Source: JAJCYK01 sp965212195
GTDB taxonomy: Bacteria > Bacteroidota > Bacteroidia > Cytophagales > Cyclobacteriaceae
Assembly: GCA_965212195.1 (NCBI GenBank)
Contig: CBDBUW010000021.1
Location: 221,912-285,911 of the forward strand
Direction: 5' to 3'
DNA: 64,000 bases
Below the pieces are notes generated by a model. That model was given only the letters and a program-made list of their open reading frames with translations. It had not been told where the DNA came from and ran no database searches. Position numbers and translations under genes: made by a program. How positions within the stretch are numbered: the stretch's first letter is position 1; every line of letters begins with the position of its first letter. Of this stretch, positions 60,423 through 64,000 are shown one piece after another.

Positions 60423-61970
60423 CTAGGGTTTAGGCTCTACCAGGATCACCTTTTCCTTCTCCACTACTACTTGGCCAGGAGCAGCTCCTTTAGGTTTTCG
60501 CACATGTTTCTTGGGTGTGTAGGCCACCGGACAAAGGTTGTCCTGCTTGCGTTTACTATAATAGGCGGCCAATTGCGCTGCTCTTTCAATTACCGGCTCT
60601 GGAATAGGTCTACCGGCTTGATGCTTTACCACCACATGCGATCCTTTTACATCCTTGGCATGCATCCAAAGATCGTCCTTATGGGCATGGCGCTGAGTCA
60701 GCAAATCGTTGTTAGCGGCGTTTTTGCCCACCAGAATACTAAAGCCCTGGCAGTGAAAAACTTTAAAAAGGTCTTCGGTCTGTGGTTGCTGTGTTTTTTT
60801 TATTAAACCGTGTTCTTTGATATAAGCCCTTAATTCTTTCAATGAATCACAATCTTCCAGAAAAGACAAATGATCATTTACAACTTCAAGCTCAGCGGAT
60901 TTTTGTTGCAGATTGGCCTTCAGCACCTTCCGTTCTTTTTTCTGGTTTTTGGATTTCCGATAGTAGCGTTCAGCGTTCTTTTGGGGAGTTAATTGAGATT
61001 TAAGTGGAATCGTGATCACTTCGTTGGTGTCGAAGTGGGGCAAGTCAATGCTGGTAGCTCCCTCTGGGATTTTATGCATATATGCCATGATCATATCACC
61101 TAGTACCTGCAAGGGGACTTGGTCGGTGAGCTGTCGTTTTCTGGTATGCAGTCGCTTTAGATAGGCGTTAGTTCTTTTCAAAGTTGCTCTCAGAGGGCGA
61201 ATGGCGGCCTTTTTTTCCCTTAAAAGTGTCTGTCGGGTGATATAATCAATATAGAACGTATTTAACCCTTCAATGAGATCTGCAGTTTTATAATAATAAT
61301 TGCCTTCATCATATAATCTCAATACGGGCAGGCCATTGCTTCTGCTAAGATAAACGATGGGGTTCTCCAATTGCTTGAGGACTTCCACTAACAGCTCCCA
61401 TTGTTCTTCGCGACTTTTATTTTCATAGCCCTTAGACTGTAAGTGGCTGCGTAATGGAGCCCCTAGTGTAGGCATAAAGGTCCGAAGATCACCTTGTAAA
61501 TGCCAAAAGTGCTCTTTACTCAAATCCAAAGGCTGGTGCAGTAGTTCAGGCACCAAGTCAAGATCCTCTTTCAGCTTCTTCTTGAACAGCGCTGCAGGTT
61601 TTTGGTTATGACATAGTATAATATTCGATTTGCCTTCAAACATTTTAAAAAGCAACAAAAATGAATTGGACATCTTAAATCCTAAACAGCGCTCATGACG
61701 ATAGCAAAAGACCTCTTCAATTTTTAATTCCAGCAACTCCGGGAAAAGATCAACAGTGTTTTTGCGTGCCCGTTGGAGTTGGGCGGGGAATCTCAGCAGG
61801 CTAAGGTCACTTCTAAGCAGGGCGTGTATATAGAACTCCTGAGCACCGTTAAGAATCCCGAAAATGATCTCATCTTTATCCTGGCTGTAACACTCCACTA
61901 TAACTCCGCCCCGGAGCAATTGAGTCAATTGTTCACCCAGTGGTTTAAAAATAAAATAATTGTTATGCAC
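60423..61970 (-). CDS. rqcH: NFACT-family protein, RqcH-like
   Basis: The 515-aa protein has an NFACT-N domain (residues 1-200), a helical coiled-coil middle (about 255-375) and an NFACT-R domain (about 395-500) with HKDDLWMHAKDVKGSHVVVK and AAYYSKRKQDNLCPVAYTPK. RqcH binds stalled 50S-peptidyl-tRNA and adds alanine tails. At the position of the catalytic Asp-Arg pair the sequence reads YRHERCLGF, with Glu before Arg. Start GTG; the upstream gene's TAG overlaps it by one base. Confidence 0.85.
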   Translation of the reverse strand: MHNNYFIFKPLGEQLTQLLRGGVIVECYSQDKDEIIFGILNGAQEFYIHALLRSDLSLLRFPAQLQRARKNTVDLFPELLELKIEEVFCYRHERCLGFKMSNSFLLLFKMFEGKSNIILCHNQKPAALFKKKLKEDLDLVPELLHQPLDLSKEHFWHLQGDLRTFMPTLGAPLRSHLQSKGYENKSREEQWELLVEVLKQLENPIVYLSRSNGLPVLRLYDEGNYYYKTADLIEGLNTFYIDYITRQTLLREKKAAIRPLRATLKRTNAYLKRLHTRKRQLTDQVPLQVLGDMIMAYMHKIPEGATSIDLPHFDTNEVITIPLKSQLTPQKNAERYYRKSKNQKKERKVLKANLQQKSAELEVVNDHLSFLEDCDSLKELRAYIKEHGLIKKTQQPQTEDLFKVFHCQGFSILVGKNAANNDLLTQRHAHKDDLWMHAKDVKGSHVVVKHQAGRPIPEPVIERAAQLAAYYSKRKQDNLCPVAYTPKKHVRKPKGAAPGQVVVEKEKVILVEPKP

Positions 61971-62731
61971 TAAATGTCGAGGGTTAGACCATCATAGGCT
62001 AATTCTACATGCTCAGGCAAAGATTCCTGGATCTCCTGATGTAACCCTAAACGGTGGCTGATATGGGTAAAGTACGCTTTCTGCGGTTTCAATTCTTCAA
62101 CCAGGGCCAAAGCTTCTTCCAGATTGTAATGAGAAATATGAGGATCGATCTGTAGCGCGTTCAACACCAGTATCTGTGAGCCCTTGATTTTCTCTTTCTC
62201 TGATTCTTCGATATGGTTGGCATCTGTAATATAGGTGAAATCACCTATTCGAAACCCCAACACCGGCAGTTTATAATGCATGACTTCAATGGGAATGAAT
62301 TCCAGAGGTCCTAGGGAGAAGGGTTGGTTGTTGATGGGAAATAATTGAACCTTGGGAGTACCGGGATATTGCTGCGGTTCAAAAATGTAGGGGAACTCTC
62401 TTTTCAAGTGTGTGATGACTCTATCGGTAGCATAGATGGGCATGTCGGTTTTTTGCCTGAAATTAAAGGGGCGTATATCGTCCAAACCCGCTACATGATC
62501 CTTGTGTTCATGGGTAAACACTACCGCGTCCAATCTCTTTACTCCGGCAGTCAGGATCTGTTGTCTAAAATCAGGTCCGGTATCAATAACTACACTGTAG
62601 TCATCCTGATTAATATGGATAGAAGTTCTTAATCTCTTGTCCCGAAAATCAAGTGATTGACACACTTGACAATTACAGGCGATAACTGGGATTCCCTGTG
62701 AGGTACCGGTCCCAAGAAATGAAATTCTCAA
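61970..62731 (-). CDS. Metallo-beta-lactamase-fold hydrolase (PhnP/RNase Z-like)
   Basis: The 253-aa protein opens ISFLGTGTSQGIPVIACNCQ, has VFTHEHKDHVAGLDDIRPFN (HxHxDH), ITDANHIEESE and YFTHISHRLGLHQEI. This is the PhnP-like phosphodiesterase branch, near RNase Z. The CxC pair CNCQVC at residues 19-24 could bind an extra zinc as in PhnP. Start is TTG, overlapping the upstream TGA (TTGA). Confidence 0.9.
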   Translation of the reverse strand: MRISFLGTGTSQGIPVIACNCQVCQSLDFRDKRLRTSIHINQDDYSVVIDTGPDFRQQILTAGVKRLDAVVFTHEHKDHVAGLDDIRPFNFRQKTDMPIYATDRVITHLKREFPYIFEPQQYPGTPKVQLFPINNQPFSLGPLEFIPIEVMHYKLPVLGFRIGDFTYITDANHIEESEKEKIKGSQILVLNALQIDPHISHYNLEEALALVEELKPQKAYFTHISHRLGLHQEIQESLPEHVELAYDGLTLDI

Positions 62732-63003
62732 AGTTGTATTTCAGTTTGCAGTAAGCTCAGATAGAGCTTCTGATTTTTCTCGCTCAACGGGGCAGGGTCA
62801 ATTTGAATGCTTTTCAAGATATCAATCAGACAGTTAATTTTTCCCTCTACAGTGTAATACTTATTAACTACGGCAATCTTGTGATCTCTTAAAAGGCAGT
62901 AACCAGACTTAAAGGATCCTTTTTCATAACGAAGTTGATATTCTGTCTCACTGAAAAGGTCCTCCAGTTTATTGAGAAAGTGTTTGGTATACCTTACTTC
63001 CAT
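62728..63003 (-). CDS. Small cytoplasmic protein of unknown function
   Basis: The 91-aa protein, with TKHFLNKLEDLFSETEYQLR and GSFKSGYCLLRDHKIAVVNK, has a charged alpha/beta composition and no signal or membrane helix. Proteins like this are conserved in Bacteroidetes next to PhnP-like hydrolases, in my recollection, but have no known function. It overlaps the hydrolase gene by 4 nt. Confidence 0.82.
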   Translation of the reverse strand: MEVRYTKHFLNKLEDLFSETEYQLRYEKGSFKSGYCLLRDHKIAVVNKYYTVEGKINCLIDILKSIQIDPAPLSEKNQKLYLSLLQTEIQL

Positions 63004-63009
63004 GCAGAG

Positions 63010-63384
63010 CTAATCTTGGGTATACTTTTTTACGGTTTCTACCAAGGTGTCGAAATTAAGCGGTTTGGGCAGATAATCATTGATTCCGGCATCTTTAAAT
63101 TCATCAATAGAGTAGTTTTGAGCATTTCCGGTGATGGCGATGATAGGAATTTGAGCCTTCTGCGGATCTGACAATGCACGTACATTTCGAGAACATTCCA
63201 TTCCATCCATTATCGGCATATTGATGTCCATAAGGATGATATCGAAATAATCCTTTTGCAGTGCGTCAAGAACCTGTTGTCCATTTTTCACTGAAGATAT
63301 TTCGTAATTCTGCATTTGAAGGATCTTTTTGGTGAGGTTTTGAATCACCGAACTATCCTCTGCTACTAATACTTTTTTGGGCAT
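63010..63384 (-). CDS. Single-domain response regulator
   Basis: The 124-aa protein is a stand-alone receiver: acidic pocket VLVAEDSS, phosphoacceptor Asp53 in IILMDINMPIMDG, Thr in IAITGNA and Lys in YLPKPLNFD. With no output domain it probably passes phosphate to or from other proteins. It lies 17 nt downstream of a hybrid kinase gene whose Hpt domain could be its phosphodonor. Confidence 0.95.
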   Translation of the reverse strand: MPKKVLVAEDSSVIQNLTKKILQMQNYEISSVKNGQQVLDALQKDYFDIILMDINMPIMDGMECSRNVRALSDPQKAQIPIIAITGNAQNYSIDEFKDAGINDYLPKPLNFDTLVETVKKYTQD

Positions 63385-63401
63385 TTATTTTAATGTTTAG
63401 T

Positions 63402-64000
63402 CTATAAATTTAGAATTTCCAGGTAATTATCTTGAAATTCTTCAAAAAAATTACGCAATTCCGAAAGATCCTGCTTTACCTGTGTGTAGTCTTCTTGTTT
63501 CAAATTTGCCTCAATTTTCTTGGCTAAACCCGCTACCTTTTCAACTCCTAAGGTGCCGGCATTTCCCTTTAAGGTGTGTAAATTAGTTAAAATATTCTCG
63601 TAGTCCTGGCTTTTCAATGATTCCTCACAGCTGTCGATCTGTTCGGTGGTTTCATTTTCAAAATCCACTAGAATATCCTTAACCATTTCAGGACCACTGT
63701 ATTTTGAAAGCTGATCGATGATCTCCTGATTAACAATGTGGGTGCTGTCTTCCACGGTAGTAGCGGTGTCAATCTTCTCCCCACTGCCATTTACCCAGCG
63801 TTTTACTTTATTAATCAGATTTGCCCCTTTTATGGGCTTTGCCAGATAATCGTCCATGCCTTGGCTTAAAAATCGCTCGCGGTCAGGCCCCATACTATAA
63901 GCCGTCATGGCTACAATAGGTGGTAACTGACTAAGATTCATGCTTTTTAACTTTTTAGTGGCTGTTACCCCGTCCATTTCCGGCATCTGGATATCCATAA
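63402..64000 (-). CDS. C-terminal receiver and Hpt part of a hybrid histidine kinase (partial)
   Basis: The visible 199 or so residues begin at the window edge with a receiver domain, phosphoacceptor Asp in MDIQMPEMDG, and Lys in YLAKPIKGANL, followed by a linker and an Hpt domain with the phospho-His in LHTLKGNAGTLGVEKVAGLA (about 60 residues from the end). The order receiver then Hpt is usual for the C-terminus of multi-step phosphorelay kinases. The sensor and kinase domains lie beyond the right edge. It precedes the single-domain regulator. Confidence 0.9.
   Translation of the reverse strand, partial: MDIQMPEMDGVTATKKLKSMNLSQLPPIVAMTAYSMGPDRERFLSQGMDDYLAKPIKGANLINKVKRWVNGSGEKIDTATTVEDSTHIVNQEIIDQLSKYSGPEMVKDILVDFENETTEQIDSCEESLKSQDYENILTNLHTLKGNAGTLGVEKVAGLAKKIEANLKQEDYTQVKQDLSELRNFFEEFQDNYLEILNL

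Noticed and set aside
1..64000. tRNA, rRNA or CRISPR arrays
   Set aside because: No cloverleaf-like T-arm consensus with partners, no rRNA-like sequence and no regularly spaced repeats were found by eye on either strand.

Overview
The window reads as chromosomal DNA of a member of the Bacteroidota, most likely order Cytophagales. The reasons are PorT and a PorE-like OmpA protein of the type IX secretion system, an IPExxxVDY-type protein, DUF5606- and DUF6588-type proteins, a SiaB-like GHKL protein, promoters resembling the Bacteroidetes -33 TTTG / -7 TAnnTTTG pattern, and many starts without a clear Shine-Dalgarno. Base composition looks moderate (mid-40s GC by eye) and even, apart from a GC-rich block near 2.4-2.55 kb. 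I see no rRNA, tRNA, CRISPR array, prophage or intact insertion sequence. Gene density is high and most of the content is core chromosome.

Layout. 0-8.5 kb is accessory: a TetR regulator with two matching palindromes, one before its own start and one before a second gene that runs off the left edge, a small lipoprotein, a VOC protein, an orphan ModA, a repeat-bounded GC-rich block, a metallo-hydrolase, two membrane proteins, an exported GH13 lipoprotein divergent from a membrane-bound AraC regulator, and a CPBP protease. 8.5-14.7 kb holds an ECF sigma factor, a four-gene unit (membrane protein, winged-helix regulator, CreD-like protein, membrane protein) with two copies of one palindrome, a decayed gene, and a large TPR protein. 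14.8-20.1 kb is a six-gene minus-strand unit that includes two tandem TPR paralogues. 20.2-26.0 kb is a compact six-gene plus-strand glycan locus (FdtA-like cupin, GNAT, flippase, three glycosyltransferases). 26-35 kb holds waaA-rsgA, an HD protein, a DUF6588-type protein, an LMW-PTP/fructosamine-kinase pair, aspartate kinase, fbp, a DUF5606 protein and engB.

35-46.6 kb carries the PorE-like protein, ubiE, porT, a hydrolase, a SiaB-like protein, cdd, a saccharopine dehydrogenase-like protein, rnhA, a MarC protein, an aminotransferase, aroQ, xerD and an FKBP. 46.7-52.7 kb is the least understood part: a 34-aa membrane protein, an exported helix-hairpin-helix protein whose remainder looks like an outer-membrane barrel, a PorV-like barrel encoded just upstream of it, a membrane-anchored CarboxypepD_reg-like protein, a 75-aa zinc anti-sigma-like protein, a 36-aa membrane protein and a BamA-like protein. 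52.8-64 kb returns to core genes: yidD, lgt, nadE, rnc, fabF, acpP, an IPExxxVDY protein, pyk, an RqcH-like protein, a PhnP-like hydrolase, a small unknown protein, a response regulator and the C-terminal part of a hybrid kinase.

The envelope is the common theme: glycan export, lipid A Kdo transfer, lipoprotein maturation, outer-membrane assembly and type IX secretion are all represented. The best candidates for undescribed biology are the HhH-barrel/PorV-like pair with its small neighbours (46.7-51.1 kb), the zinc-ribbon GT61-like enzyme, and the two paired-palindrome regulons. All functional statements rest on motif reading by eye; no database search was possible.
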